Shown: piece after piece, positions 44,161 through 53,388 of the stretch
How the letters are laid out: each line of letters opens with the position of its first letter
Numbering within the stretch: position 1 is the first letter of the stretch
Source of the DNA: Halobellus rarus
Lineage (GTDB): Archaea > Halobacteriota > Halobacteria > Halobacteriales > Haloferacaceae
Length of the DNA: 64,000 nt
Assembly: GCF_024494595.1 (NCBI RefSeq)
Contig: NZ_JANHDI010000002.1
Span: 62,001 to 126,000, forward strand
Reading direction: 5' to 3'
Translations under genes and position numbers: made by a program
The notes under the pieces: generated by a model
What the model was told of the DNA's origin: nothing
Seen by the model: only the letters and a program-made list of their open reading frames with translations
Databases searched by the model: none

Positions 44161-45366
44161 TCACCCCCCGAGCACCGCGGCCAGCAACCGGTAGAGGCCG
44201 AACCCGATCGTGATCGAGGCGACGAGCGTGACGAGCCAGAAGGCGATCGTCACGCCGATTTTCCGACGAGAGACGCCGGCGGAGCCGCCGGCCAGACCGC
44301 CGCCGATGACGCCCGAGATGATGATGTTGTTGAACGAGATGGGGATGCCAAGCGCGATGGCCAGTTGGGCAATGATGAACCCGGGGACCAGCGCGGCGAT
44401 CGAGCGTCTGACCCCCAGTTGCGCGTACTCTCGGGAGGTAGCCTGGAGCAGTCTGGGTGCGCCCATCCACGCACCACCGAGGATCCCGACCGCCCCGAGC
44501 GCGAGCAGGACGAATCCCGGGAGACCCAGTTCGGCACCGTAGAGGTTTTCGAGGGGACCGGTGGCCAGCCCGACCTGACTGCCGCCGCTGGAGAAGGCGA
44601 CGACGCTCCCGAGTAGGACCAAGAACGTCCGGATCCCCTTGTCGACCGACTCCTGGGTGCGCCGGCGAATGAACCGGAAACTCACTGTGGCGGCGATGAA
44701 CGTCACCACGATCACCGCGGGGTCGATCCCGGCGACAGGCGGGATCGGGATCTGTCTCGCGATGAATCCGGCGAGAGAGCTCTGTGCGACATCGGGCGGT
44801 GAGGGGACGATCGCCAGCTGGACGTTGGCGATGATCCCGCCGACGACGGCGGCCAACAGCGGGACGCCGACGGTCTCGGGGATGTCGTCGCGCCGGAGGA
44901 TCGTCGCGGTGAGGTACGCGAGGCCGCCCGACACGGGCGGGACGAGCGCCCAGAAGGTGACGATACGGCGGTAGGTGTCGATCGCGGGATCGCCGCCGAG
45001 CGAGAGGCCGACCCCCACCATCGCCCCGGTGGTCGCGAACGCCGCGGGGACGGGATAGCCGCTGTAGACGCCGAAGGCCATAAATCCGGCAGCAGTCAGT
45101 AGGCCAGCCGTGGCCGCCAGCGACGTGATCTGGACGCCCTCGATGAGCCCCGCCCCGACCGTCTCGGAGATGGCTCCGCCCTGGGTCAGCGCGCCGAGCG
45201 CGGCGAGAATGCCGATGAGGAAGGCCGCCCGCATCGTCGAGATCGCGTTCGCACCGATCGCGGGGGCGAACGGCGGCGAGTTGCTGTTAGCGCCGAGCGC
45301 CCACGCCGTGACGAGACTCGTGAGCGTCGCGAGTACGACGAGGGCCCAGAAGAGGAGTCCCGCCAC
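44161..45366 (-). CDS. Inorganic phosphate transporter, PiT family
   Basis: A 401-residue transporter with about ten helices. The duplicated PiT signature is seen as GANSNSPPFAPAIGANAIST near the N terminus and as SFNNIIISGVIGGGLAGG near the C terminus. I chose the GTG at 45364-45366 (MAGLLFWAL in translation) because the first helix begins there; the frame upstream is not conserved. It takes up phosphate with a cation. Divergent from the NhaP antiporter across 177 bp, and convergent with UspA. Confidence 0.9.
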   Translation of the reverse strand: MAGLLFWALVVLATLTSLVTAWALGANSNSPPFAPAIGANAISTMRAAFLIGILAALGALTQGGAISETVGAGLIEGVQITSLAATAGLLTAAGFMAFGVYSGYPVPAAFATTGAMVGVGLSLGGDPAIDTYRRIVTFWALVPPVSGGLAYLTATILRRDDIPETVGVPLLAAVVGGIIANVQLAIVPSPPDVAQSSLAGFIARQIPIPPVAGIDPAVIVVTFIAATVSFRFIRRRTQESVDKGIRTFLVLLGSVVAFSSGGSQVGLATGPLENLYGAELGLPGFVLLALGAVGILGGAWMGAPRLLQATSREYAQLGVRRSIAALVPGFIIAQLAIALGIPISFNNIIISGVIGGGLAGGSAGVSRRKIGVTIAFWLVTLVASITIGFGLYRLLAAVLGG

Positions 45367-45543
45367 TCTCAGATTCCCCCGCAGATCCGCGTGGCAGACA
45401 TATCCAACAGTTGTGTCAGCAACCGAATAAACGTTCGCGTACGCCGAGCGGTCGTCTTCGCGGTTCCGAACGCAGAATGGATATTTCGGGACCGAACGAC
45501 AGAATGAATACGCTGCCCTCGAACGCCACAACTACGTCGAACA

Positions 45544-47400
45544 GTGGCCAGCAGCCTCCTCCCCGTCGTCGCGCTGATCCTCGTCTCCGGAATCGGCGTC
45601 CAGTTACTCGCTCGGCGGATCAAGATCCCGAGCGTCGTCTTCTACCTCGCGCTGGGGCTCCTCCTGGGTCCGGAGGCGCTCGGTCTCGTCACGATCGACA
45701 CCTTCGGTGACGGACTGGAGACAATCGTCGGCCTCAGCGTCGCGATCATCGTCTTCGACGGCGCGTTCGCGCTGCAGTTCGACCGGATTCGAGAGGCGTC
45801 GACGACGTCGTTGCGACTGGTCACGGTCGGCGCACTCGTGACGTTCCTCGGGACGGCCGGGGCGGTCCGCGTGCTCGAGGGCGCCACCTGGGAGATCTCA
45901 CTCGTCGTCGGCGCGCTCCTCGTCGCGACCGGGCCGACGGTCATCACGCCGATTCTGGAGGTCGTCCGCGTCAGAGAACACGTCGCCGCGGCCCTGGAGA
46001 CGGAGGGAATCATCAACGACGTGACCGCGGCGATCGCCGCGGTCGTCATCTTCGAGACGATGCTGCTCGACGACATCGGCATCTCGGGGACCATCGTCGC
46101 GTTTCTGGAACGAGCGGGCGTCGGGGTCGCGGCGGGGCTCCTCGCGACCGGGCTCATCTACTTCCTCCTCACGCACGAACTCACGCCCGAAGGCGGGCCG
46201 CAGACCGCCCGGTTTCTGGTCTTCAGTGCGGCGATCGGCTCGTTCGCGCTCGCGGAGACCGTCGCCGCCGAGGCGGGCATCGCCGCCGCGGCGACCGCCG
46301 GCATCGCGCTCGGGAACCTGGATATACCCCACCGCGAGACCATCGAGGAGTTCGCCCGCGACGCGACGCTGATCGTACTGGCGTTCGTCTTCGTCTCGCT
46401 GGCAGCCCTGATCGACGTCGGCGCGATCCTGCGGCTCGGTATCGGCGGGATTCTCCTGGTCGCCGTGGTGATGCTCGTCCTGCGGCCGCTGGTGGCCGGG
46501 ATCGCGACGTTCGGCGTCAGGCAGTTCAACGCCTCCGAACGCCTGTTTCTGGCCGCGATGGGGCCTCGGGGTATCATCCCCGCAAGCGTGGCGACGCTCT
46601 TCGCGATCGAACTGGCGACGGCGGGCAACCAGGCGGCGAGCCAGGTCCTCCTCGGGACCGTCTTCGTCGTCATCGCGACCACGGACGCGATCGAAGCGGG
46701 ATTGGCACGGCAGATCGGCGACACCCTAGGAGTGACACCAATGCGCACGATAATCGTCGGTGGGGGCCGGGTCGGCCTGGCGCTCGCCACCAGACTGGAA
46801 CGGAGAGGAGAGTTCGTCGTCCTGATCGAGGAGGACGAGAAACAGAAGCAATCGGCGCGAGAGGCCGGAATCACGGTCTACGAGGGCGACGGAACGGAGA
46901 ACGACACGCTCCGTGGAGCGGGCATCGACGACGCGAAGATCGTCGTCGCGGCGACGGAGGACGACAACGTCAACCTCCTGGTCTGCCAGACTGCGCGCAC
47001 GAAGTTCGGCGTCGAGGACGTGTACGCTCGGGTCAACGAACCGCAGAATATGGCCGCCTTCGAGGCGCTCTCGGTCACCGCCATCGACGGCCCGATGTCG
47101 ACCGCCTTCGCGATCGACAACGAGATCGAGCGGCCGGAACTGGCCAACTGGATGTACGACGCCAGCGACGGCCACGACATCCAGGAGATCGAGATGACCG
47201 CCGAGGAGCTGGTCGGAGAGTCGATCAGAGACCTCAACGATCGGATCCCCGGCGGGTGCCTCATCGCCGAGATCGGCCAGAACGAGGACGCCCACGTTCC
47301 CGACCCCGACGAGGTCCTCGAATATGGCGATCACCTCACGTTCCTCGGTGACGCCGCCGCCGTCGAAGAGGCCGTCAAGCGGTTTCATCCTCGCGACTGA
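45544..47400 (+). CDS. Cation:proton antiporter with C-terminal TrkA_N/TrkA_C (NhaP type)
   Basis: A 618-residue CPA-type antiporter starting at a GTG (45544). Residues 1-395 hold about 12 helices, including LLVATGPTVITPIL and EGIINDVTAAIAAVV with the transport aspartate. From about residue 400 a TrkA_N domain appears (MRTIIVGGGRVGLALA), and from about 530 a TrkA_C domain (EMTAEELVGESIRDL). These RCK-like parts gate the antiporter by nucleotide or ligand binding. It would expel sodium or move potassium in exchange for protons. The open frame uses no nearby ATG. Confidence 0.92.
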   Translation: MASSLLPVVALILVSGIGVQLLARRIKIPSVVFYLALGLLLGPEALGLVTIDTFGDGLETIVGLSVAIIVFDGAFALQFDRIREASTTSLRLVTVGALVTFLGTAGAVRVLEGATWEISLVVGALLVATGPTVITPILEVVRVREHVAAALETEGIINDVTAAIAAVVIFETMLLDDIGISGTIVAFLERAGVGVAAGLLATGLIYFLLTHELTPEGGPQTARFLVFSAAIGSFALAETVAAEAGIAAAATAGIALGNLDIPHRETIEEFARDATLIVLAFVFVSLAALIDVGAILRLGIGGILLVAVVMLVLRPLVAGIATFGVRQFNASERLFLAAMGPRGIIPASVATLFAIELATAGNQAASQVLLGTVFVVIATTDAIEAGLARQIGDTLGVTPMRTIIVGGGRVGLALATRLERRGEFVVLIEEDEKQKQSAREAGITVYEGDGTENDTLRGAGIDDAKIVVAATEDDNVNLLVCQTARTKFGVEDVYARVNEPQNMAAFEALSVTAIDGPMSTAFAIDNEIERPELANWMYDASDGHDIQEIEMTAEELVGESIRDLNDRIPGGCLIAEIGQNEDAHVPDPDEVLEYGDHLTFLGDAAAVEEAVKRFHPRD

Positions 47401-47727
47401 CGACGAATCGAAGCCGAACCCGGACCTTCGGGGGTCGCACTCGCCAGCGTTAGTCACGGTCCGACTGCTCTGGCAGCGAAACGACGGCACGAAACGCCGT
47501 TGATTCCCCCGCGGAACCCTGCGTCTGCGGTGGGCTGTCAGAACAGCCCCTGACTGTCGGTTGGTGGATCGAGACGGCCGTTCACAGGTCGTTGTGTGGG
47601 AGTACGACGAGACCGCTGACGTTCTCCCGCCGAAAAGGCAGGACTCCACCTCGGCCTTCGACTCCGTTCGCCCTCGTGGTGCGCGGGACAGGAACGATAT
47701 TCGTCCTCGCTTTCGCTCGGACAGAAT
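47401..47727. other. Gap before the integrated element, with a short tRNA-Leu-end match
   Basis: No gene seen in this 327-bp stretch. At 47680-47693 the 14 bases TGCGCGGGACAGGA equal the first part of the tRNA-Leu 3' end repeat that begins at 47728. This may be a small trace of an earlier insertion; it may also be chance. Confidence 0.4.
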
Positions 47728-47787
47728 ATGCGCGGGACAGGATTCGAACCTGCGGACCCCTATGGGACAGCGTCCTAAGCGCTGCGC
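47728..47787 (-). pseudogene. Displaced tRNA-Leu 3' fragment (left attachment site)
   Basis: Sixty bases identical to 58741-58800, covering from just beyond the 3' end through the T-arm, variable arm and anticodon stem of tRNA-Leu. The D-arm and acceptor 5' half are missing. It is the fragment left when an element integrated into the tRNA gene. Confidence 0.9.
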
Positions 47788-48418
47788 TCCGCCTTCGGCG
47801 GAATATCTCTTGGTATTTAAGCGCGCGCCGGATTTCGCTTCGGTATCGTACATTAAGGAGTGCCTCTTTATAAATACGTCTGCGGGACAGCTACACAGAC
47901 TGCCGCCATTTGACGGGGAGGTACAGACGTAAAACCGTGCTTCTACACAGGCACCTGTCTGGTCGAAAAGCATTCCGAGACGTGCGAGCACACTGGTTGG
48001 AACACCGCCTACGGGTGTCCGGCTTCAGTGTCTCCCCACGCGCTTCGCCGTGGATATGTGACCGCGGCTCGGAACGCTGGTCAGCCTAAAGACGTGACGG
48101 GAGAGCGGGCGAATATGAGCGGCAGGGGGTTGGATAAACACTCTGACAAAGGGTCGGCAGCGGAGAAAGCAGGGCAAACGAGAGGTTATCTGAGAGATAC
48201 TTAGAATCTGTTTTGTATTTTTTATTGTATAATTGGCACCACGAGACTCTTCGACCGTATTGTTTTCACAGATTTTTCTCTGAGGACCATATATTTGAAC
48301 GGGTATAGTTATTGATTTTGTATCGTCCTATTATGTTGAGTGTCAGAGTAAGAACCGGACTAAAGTTCTCGAAGCGCAGTGACCGCAGAGTTGAAACGCA
48401 GGGGGAGAAAATAAGGTT
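47788..48418. other. Gene-poor left end of the element
   Basis: A 630-bp AT-rich stretch. No convincing gene; a 29-codon frame (48116-48205, MSGRGLDKHS) and other small frames lack support. It contains TTTTGTATTTTTTATTG around 48210-48226 and an AT-rich stretch before the zinc-ribbon gene. It may hold promoters or terminators. Confidence 0.35.
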
Positions 48419-48541
48419 ATGATGAAGTGTGAACGGTGTGACTCGGACACACGCGTTGAACGCTACGACGTTGACGGATTCACCGGCTATCTCTGTGATG
48501 AGTGCCGGGACAAATGGGACAAAATCCAAGCCAGTGAATAA
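48419..48541 (+). CDS. Tiny zinc-ribbon protein, 40 residues
   Basis: A 40-residue protein with the pattern CERCDSDTRVERYD then LCDECRDKW, two CxxC pairs spaced by 18 residues that would form a zinc ribbon. Two adjacent ATGs at 48419 and 48422 give the start; the second yields 39 residues. Such short zinc proteins are frequent on haloarchaeal mobile elements and are candidates for DNA- or protein-binding regulators. The evidence is the cysteine pattern and a clean open frame; no family named. Confidence 0.62.
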   Translation: MMKCERCDSDTRVERYDVDGFTGYLCDECRDKWDKIQASE

Positions 48542-48652
48542 CCCCCGGCTCTCAACAGCGTTCTATCACCAGCTATTAACAACTGAAATTCTCTTCTCGG
48601 AATTGTGCCGGTATGGCTATTTGTGACAGGTTGTTCGTCTTCCTTTCCTGAA

Positions 48653-49402
48653 CTACGTCCCGAATACCTCTAACGAATCTTTTTCTAATGGTGCCTTGGA
48701 GAAGAGCGACACGATGTCCCCGGTTTGGATGACGGTTTCACCTTTTGGGGTGAGTACATCGCCGTCTCGTTCGACACCCACGACGAGCATTTCGTCGGCC
48801 AGTAGGCCTTCATCAACTGCCTGCTCGATTGTCCTCTCTGCAATCTCCGCACCCTCCGAGACGGTGAATTCGACGACCTCTGCGTCGCCGGCGAGGCTCA
48901 TAAAGTCCGTCAATGACGGCCCTTTCGGCAAGTCTTCAGGGCCGAACGGACTGTACGGTGTGTGGTAATCTCCTTCGACAACACTCTCGTCATTGATTTC
49001 TAACCCCAGATCAGAGAGTTCACCCGCCACCTGATTGATATCACTAGTGTCCGCTCCAACAACGGTAATCGCCAAGTTCTCAGAGCCGGCCATCAACTCT
49101 CGGACGGAGATTACTCCGGAGATGTCCAATGCTGACTGAGCGAGGCGGGGACGGTCCGGAATAGATGCTGTACACCGAAATTGGTAGGTGACGTATCCGT
49201 TTATCGATTTATAATCAACATCAGCCAGATATCCTTGCAGAATACCACACTCTTCGAGCTGTTTGATCCGATTACGGATCGTCGCTGGCGTCACTTCTAC
49301 ATCCTCGGCGATATCCGATGTTGCCGTGTTTCGTGCATCTACTGCCAAGTAATAGAGAATGCGTTTATCGATCTCATCGATACGATGGGCCATACCGGCC
49401 AT
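48653..49402 (-). CDS. AsnC-type HTH regulator with RCK_C (TrkA-C) domain
   Basis: A 249-residue fusion: residues 1-60 an AsnC-type winged helix (IDEIDKRILYYLAVDARNT, VTPATIRNRIKQLEECGIL), a middle RAM-like part, and a C-terminal RCK_C domain (about 165-245, EFTVSEGAEIAERTIEQA and KGETVIQTGDIVSLF). The RCK_C domain binds nucleotides or cyclic-di-AMP-type ligands in potassium systems, so this likely senses such a signal and controls the adjacent trk genes; that is inference from context. MAHRIDEID at 49393 is an alternative start. It is divergent from the UspA-trk cluster, with a 400-bp gap. Confidence 0.85.
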   Translation of the reverse strand: MAGMAHRIDEIDKRILYYLAVDARNTATSDIAEDVEVTPATIRNRIKQLEECGILQGYLADVDYKSINGYVTYQFRCTASIPDRPRLAQSALDISGVISVRELMAGSENLAITVVGADTSDINQVAGELSDLGLEINDESVVEGDYHTPYSPFGPEDLPKGPSLTDFMSLAGDAEVVEFTVSEGAEIAERTIEQAVDEGLLADEMLVVGVERDGDVLTPKGETVIQTGDIVSLFSKAPLEKDSLEVFGT

Positions 49403-49804
49403 TAGATCAGGATAAATAAAGGGTCTTCTCTATTTGTGATCGTGACGAGTTCCAGTTCCTCGGACGGTTGCCTACATCCCACAACACTCCCTCGAAGATC
49501 CTCTACAACACTCGTCTGAACCGCTTTTGGCGTCAATCGACCCCAGATTCCGCTAATCAGGGGCACGACTAGTGGTTTAGTGAAATTGAGAAGTTGTCTG
49601 AGAGTGGTACACACCTACTTAGATACTTCTACGCCAGACACAGGATTGTTTGGATTGACACGCCGTGGTCGTTAGGGCTAGGAGGGTCCACCTAATACAG
49701 CACTCTTCACAATAAAGTGACTATATTTCGGTTGGGGAAAATTTGAGCAGGATATATTGCTCTATACCGAAATTCTATCCCAATCTTTATATAATAGAGT
49801 AAGT
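49403..49804. other. Divergent intergenic region of the trk cargo
   Basis: About 400 bp between the AsnC-RCK gene and the Usp-Trk genes. No gene; AT-rich near 49720-49800 with a TTTATATAAT promoter-like box at about 49793. Shared regulation of both directions is plausible. Confidence 0.4.
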
Positions 49805-49912
49805 ATGGATCGAGTGGCGAATCCCGTGACAAAAAGCATCGCGTCGGAAAGGCTGGTTCGTCGGCTACCGGAGCCACGTCGACAGACCGGAAACAACAGT
49901 GATCCACAGAGT

Positions 49913-50263
49913 ATGACTCGATCTGATATTGATCCCCCCGAAGGTATCCCTCAGGGGGTTATTACCGCACTCAAAGACAGCAGCGATAATCAACTGAGGG
50001 AGATCATCCACTACGCGCAACAACTCCTCGAAGACCACCCGTCTCTTACGGACGCTATCGAATCACGCCTCGGAGAGGACCTCGTTCGGATAGAGGACTA
50101 CGGTGAGTACACGATTGTCATCGTCGAACGTCCGGACGAAACGGGCGAAGCGCGCGGGCCGTTCGCCTACCGGGTCAAATGGGAATCCACTGTCGACGGG
50201 GAGGAGGGGCAATATCGGTGGCACTACCTCGGGAAAGTTCACGGCGATACGGGAGGTGGCTGA
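49913..50263 (+). CDS. Hypothetical protein in the trk cargo
   Basis: A 116-residue protein starting at MTRSDIDPPEG; an ATG at 49805 would give 152 residues but the added N terminus lacks protein character. It has a helical start (IIHYAQQLLEDHPSLTDA) and a beta-rich C-terminal part ending YRVKWESTVDGEEGQYRWHYLG. No known domain. It is one base apart from the UspA gene on the same strand, so cotranscription is likely. Function unknown. Confidence 0.62.
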   Translation: MTRSDIDPPEGIPQGVITALKDSSDNQLREIIHYAQQLLEDHPSLTDAIESRLGEDLVRIEDYGEYTIVIVERPDETGEARGPFAYRVKWESTVDGEEGQYRWHYLGKVHGDTGGG

Positions 50264-50264
50264 G

Positions 50265-50708
50265 ATGACTGAGTTGTTTTTCGAACGGGCTGTCGTGCCG
50301 GTTGCAAACCGTGAAGATGCCGCCGCGACCGCGACCGCACTCGTCGAGAACATCGACGATTCGGATAGTACCGTGATTGCCGTCCACGTTATCGAAAAGG
50401 CTGATGGAGGAATGGATAAGGCCTCCGTTGAGCAGCGTAAGCTGTTTGCGCAGGACGTATTCGAGGTACTGACTGAGGGCCTCGCTGACACCGATATTAC
50501 CCTCGAAACGGAGATCCGTTACGGCACTGATGTTGCATCGACACTCATCGATGCGGCTCAGGAACTCAACGCCAGCGCTATCGTGTTTACTCCTCGTGGT
50601 GGGAGTCGCTGGCGCAAACTGTTGACCGGAGATGTTTCTCACAACCTCATCGAGAACAGCGATATTCCGATTGTGGTCATCTCCGACGAAGGGGTGAGCG
50701 AAGCGTGA
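50265..50708 (+). CDS. Universal stress protein A family, element-borne
   Basis: A 147-residue UspA-like protein (LFFERAVVPVANREDA, VIAVHVIEKADGG, AIVFTPRGGSRWRKLLTGDVSHNL, DIPIVVISDE). It carries the ATP-binding-type GGSxxxxxLTGDVS loop. It lies inside the tRNA-Leu-integrated element, upstream of trkA. Usp proteins often sit beside K+ transport genes in haloarchaea and may adjust transport to energy or stress; inference. The start codon overlaps no upstream gene. Function unknown in detail. Confidence 0.88.
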   Translation: MTELFFERAVVPVANREDAAATATALVENIDDSDSTVIAVHVIEKADGGMDKASVEQRKLFAQDVFEVLTEGLADTDITLETEIRYGTDVASTLIDAAQELNASAIVFTPRGGSRWRKLLTGDVSHNLIENSDIPIVVISDEGVSEA

Positions 50709-50763
50709 GTGCGATTAGACATCGAATGTCCGGACAGGCAGCGAGCTAATAATTCAATTTCAT

Positions 50764-51450
50764 ATGTACATCATCATCGTTGGAGCAGGCGATATCGGAA
50801 CGCCACTGATCGAGATTTCGACCCGTGCTGGGAACGAAATCGTAGTTATCGAGCGGGACACACAGCGGGCCGACGCAGTCGCCAGCGAATACGACTGTCT
50901 CGTGCTGAATGCGGATGCCACGACCAAGGAAACGCTAGGCGAGGCCGGCGCAGAACGGGCCGACGCGATCATCTCGACGACTGATCAGGACGCCACCAAT
51001 GTGATGGTCTGTCTGCTCGCACAGGAGTTCGAGATTCCGGTGATCACGTCGGTCGTGCACAGCGCAGAGCATATGAATCTCTTCCGGCAGATCGGAGTGA
51101 ATACGATCGAAAATCCGCAGCAGCTCATCGCGGGACATCTCTATCGAGCGGTCGCCAGACCGGCGATCGTCGATTATATGCGAATTGGCGAGGAGGCGGA
51201 AGTCTTCGAAATCACGGTTACGGAAGATGCACCCATCGCTGGCAAGACACTCACGGAAGCGGGCGAGGAGGGCATCCTCTCGGACGACGTCTTGATCGTT
51301 GCTATCGGACGTGACAGCGAAGACAAGCCACTGACACCCCGGGGAAACACCCGAATCAAGGCTGACGACCTACTGACCGTCTATTCGGCGTCCGGAGCGG
51401 ACCCGGAACTCACGGACATCTTTGGCCATTACGAAGACCAGACTGTGTGA
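50764..51450 (+). CDS. trkA: TrkA potassium uptake regulatory subunit
   Basis: A 228-residue RCK protein: TrkA_N Rossmann domain with IIVGAGDIGTPL near the start and NAD/nucleotide site through residue 130, and TrkA_C from about 145 (AEVFEITVTEDAPIAGKTL, KADDLLTVYS). It gates the TrkH channel by nucleotide binding. A single RCK unit rather than the two found in E. coli TrkA. It lies 55 bp after UspA and 24 bp before the truncated TrkH. Element-borne, so it is probably an accessory K+ system. Confidence 0.92.
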   Translation: MYIIIVGAGDIGTPLIEISTRAGNEIVVIERDTQRADAVASEYDCLVLNADATTKETLGEAGAERADAIISTTDQDATNVMVCLLAQEFEIPVITSVVHSAEHMNLFRQIGVNTIENPQQLIAGHLYRAVARPAIVDYMRIGEEAEVFEITVTEDAPIAGKTLTEAGEEGILSDDVLIVAIGRDSEDKPLTPRGNTRIKADDLLTVYSASGADPELTDIFGHYEDQTV

Positions 51451-51474
51451 TCATCAGGAACAAACATAATTAGT

Positions 51475-51813
51475 ATGTCCACTACACTTGTCGGCCGTTC
51501 TGATGCGCTAACCGCCGCAAAAGCAGTTGTCAGGGACATCGGTGCACTAAAAATCCTCATCAGCGGACTGATGTTGGTACCACTGCTTATCTCCTTAATC
51601 TATCAGGAGTGGTACAGCGCGATTGCCTTCCTGAGTGCGGCAGTAGTCACGGCGCTCGTTGGCGGAGCTTCGTACAAGCGGTGTGAAGATGCCCCTGAAC
51701 CAAAACGCCACCACGCGATGATCGTCGCCGCACTCACTCTACTACCGTTGGAAACGAGGCATCGAGACAATAGACGACGAGAATGGGTCTACAAGCTGAA
51801 TGTGTGGATTTGA
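51475..51813 (+). pseudogene. Truncated TrkH (N-terminal part only)
   Basis: A 112-residue product with the start of a TrkH: hydrophobic helices around residues 20-60 (GALKILISGLMLVPLLISLIY and SAIAFLSAAVVTALVGG), then RCEDAPEPKRHHAMIVAALT. The same layout appears at the front of the intact TrkH (MRVNRSAVGHDV to PEKRDAMVTAATAW). The sequence then goes to a basic, non-membrane tail and a stop. It is best read as a remnant of a second trkH that lost its C-terminal part. It lies between trkA and the intact trkH. Confidence 0.7.
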
Positions 51814-51831
51814 GATAGTAAACAACTGGCT

Positions 51832-53388
51832 ATGATGAGGGTAAACAGGAGCGCTGTCGGGCACGACGTTGGTCGGATCGTACAAGCGATAGCGTTGATG
51901 TCTGTGGCATCTATCATCGTGGCAGCCCTCAACGGAGAGTTCTACGCAATACCTGCCTTCGGTGTCACAGCGGTTATCATCGGCGGAGTCGGGACCGGAC
52001 TCGTCCGTCGGTATCAGGACGCCGATCCGCCCGAAAAACGCGATGCGATGGTCACTGCGGCCACCGCGTGGGCTGTCATCGGCGTCCTCGGTGGACTCCC
52101 GTTCTTGTTCATCGCCTGGACAATACAAATTGATCCTTTCCCGGTCTGGACAAATACGCCACCGATGGATTCGACGACAGTTATCTTCCTCCATCCATTG
52201 GACTCGGTCTTCGAGAGTATGAGCGGTTTCACCGGGACGGGGCTGACGATGGCTGCTGTCGAGGAAAAGTTGCCACGGTCGATCCACTGGTGGCGGTCGT
52301 TCATCGAATGGGTCGGCGGCGTCGGGGTGATCGTGTTGACTGTCGCAATTCTCCGGCGCGGCGACGGGAGCAGTGGATCGTACACTCTGTATGAAAGTGA
52401 AGCCCGATCCGAGAAGATTCATCCGAGCATCGTAACGACAGTCCAAGAAATTTGGAAAATCTTCGTTGGCCTGACGATCGGCTCGATTATCCTATTTGTG
52501 CTAGTCGGGATGCCGCTGTGGGATGCGATCAACCACGCGATGACGGGGATAGCGACAGGAGGGTTCTCCGTCCACGGGGCATCGATCGGTCACTACGGCA
52601 GTCCGCTGATCGAATATGCAGTTGTGCCAGTAATGGTCGCCGGCAGTATCGCATTCCCTATTCACTATTTAATATTCAAAGGAGAGGTGCGAAACTTCTA
52701 CGCGGACCTGCAGACGCGATGGGTGTTCCTTTGGTTCACTATCGGGTCACTTGCGCTGACGGCGGTCCTCTATGCGAACGGGCAGTACGCCACACTCGAA
52801 GAGACGTTCCGAGTGGGCTTGTTCCAATTCGTCTCCGCCACGTCGAATACCGGATTCGGGACGGCCACTATTGGTGGGGGAACGGAACAAGTCTGGAGTG
52901 CTGGTGCAACACTGTTGACGTGTCTAGGGATGCTTACCGGCGGCGCGGCTGGCTCGACAACTAGTGGACTCAAACTTATCCGGGTGATTACGCTGATCAA
53001 GGGGACCGAGTGGCAGATCCGAGAGGTCTTCCGGCCGTCAAGCGCCATTCGGTACCTCCGGATCGGCGAGCGTAAACTTAGCGAAGAACAGACGCAACAG
53101 GAGTATACTGAAGCGACGGTCGTGTTCGTCCTCTGGGTCACGTTCCTCGCCATCGGCGTTGCCGTGCTCCTGCGTGTTCTCTCTCCGGCTCACCCGCTGG
53201 AGTATGTGATCTTCGACGTGATGAGTGCTCAGAGTAACGTCGGGTTGGACTCCGGTATTACTGGTCCGACGATGCCCGACACTGCAAAAGCGATGTTGAT
53301 AATCAATATGTGGGTCGGACGTCTAGAAATCATCCCGGTTGCGGTGCTGCTTGGGGCGATCTTTCAGCGGTTTAATCTCTACAGGTGA
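51832..53388 (+). CDS. trkH: TrkH potassium uptake channel protein
   Basis: A 518-residue Trk/Ktr-type channel with about ten helices and four selectivity-filter-like P-loops. One is SMSGFTGTGLTM near residues 120-131, and further ones are MTGIATGGFSVHG, SATSNTGFGTATIG and SAQSNVGLDSGIT. It takes up K+ with TrkA and the membrane potential. The ATG at 51832 gives the full family length and the first helix begins about residue 15. The pair trkA-trkH lies 381 bp apart with the truncated trkH between them. Monovalent-ion uptake is its role; it is cargo of the integrated element. Confidence 0.93.
   Translation: MMRVNRSAVGHDVGRIVQAIALMSVASIIVAALNGEFYAIPAFGVTAVIIGGVGTGLVRRYQDADPPEKRDAMVTAATAWAVIGVLGGLPFLFIAWTIQIDPFPVWTNTPPMDSTTVIFLHPLDSVFESMSGFTGTGLTMAAVEEKLPRSIHWWRSFIEWVGGVGVIVLTVAILRRGDGSSGSYTLYESEARSEKIHPSIVTTVQEIWKIFVGLTIGSIILFVLVGMPLWDAINHAMTGIATGGFSVHGASIGHYGSPLIEYAVVPVMVAGSIAFPIHYLIFKGEVRNFYADLQTRWVFLWFTIGSLALTAVLYANGQYATLEETFRVGLFQFVSATSNTGFGTATIGGGTEQVWSAGATLLTCLGMLTGGAAGSTTSGLKLIRVITLIKGTEWQIREVFRPSSAIRYLRIGERKLSEEQTQQEYTEATVVFVLWVTFLAIGVAVLLRVLSPAHPLEYVIFDVMSAQSNVGLDSGITGPTMPDTAKAMLIINMWVGRLEIIPVAVLLGAIFQRFNLYR

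Noticed and set aside
48116-48205. A 29-codon frame in the left part of the element
   Set aside because: No motif, weak context and short length; it could be chance in a non-coding stretch.
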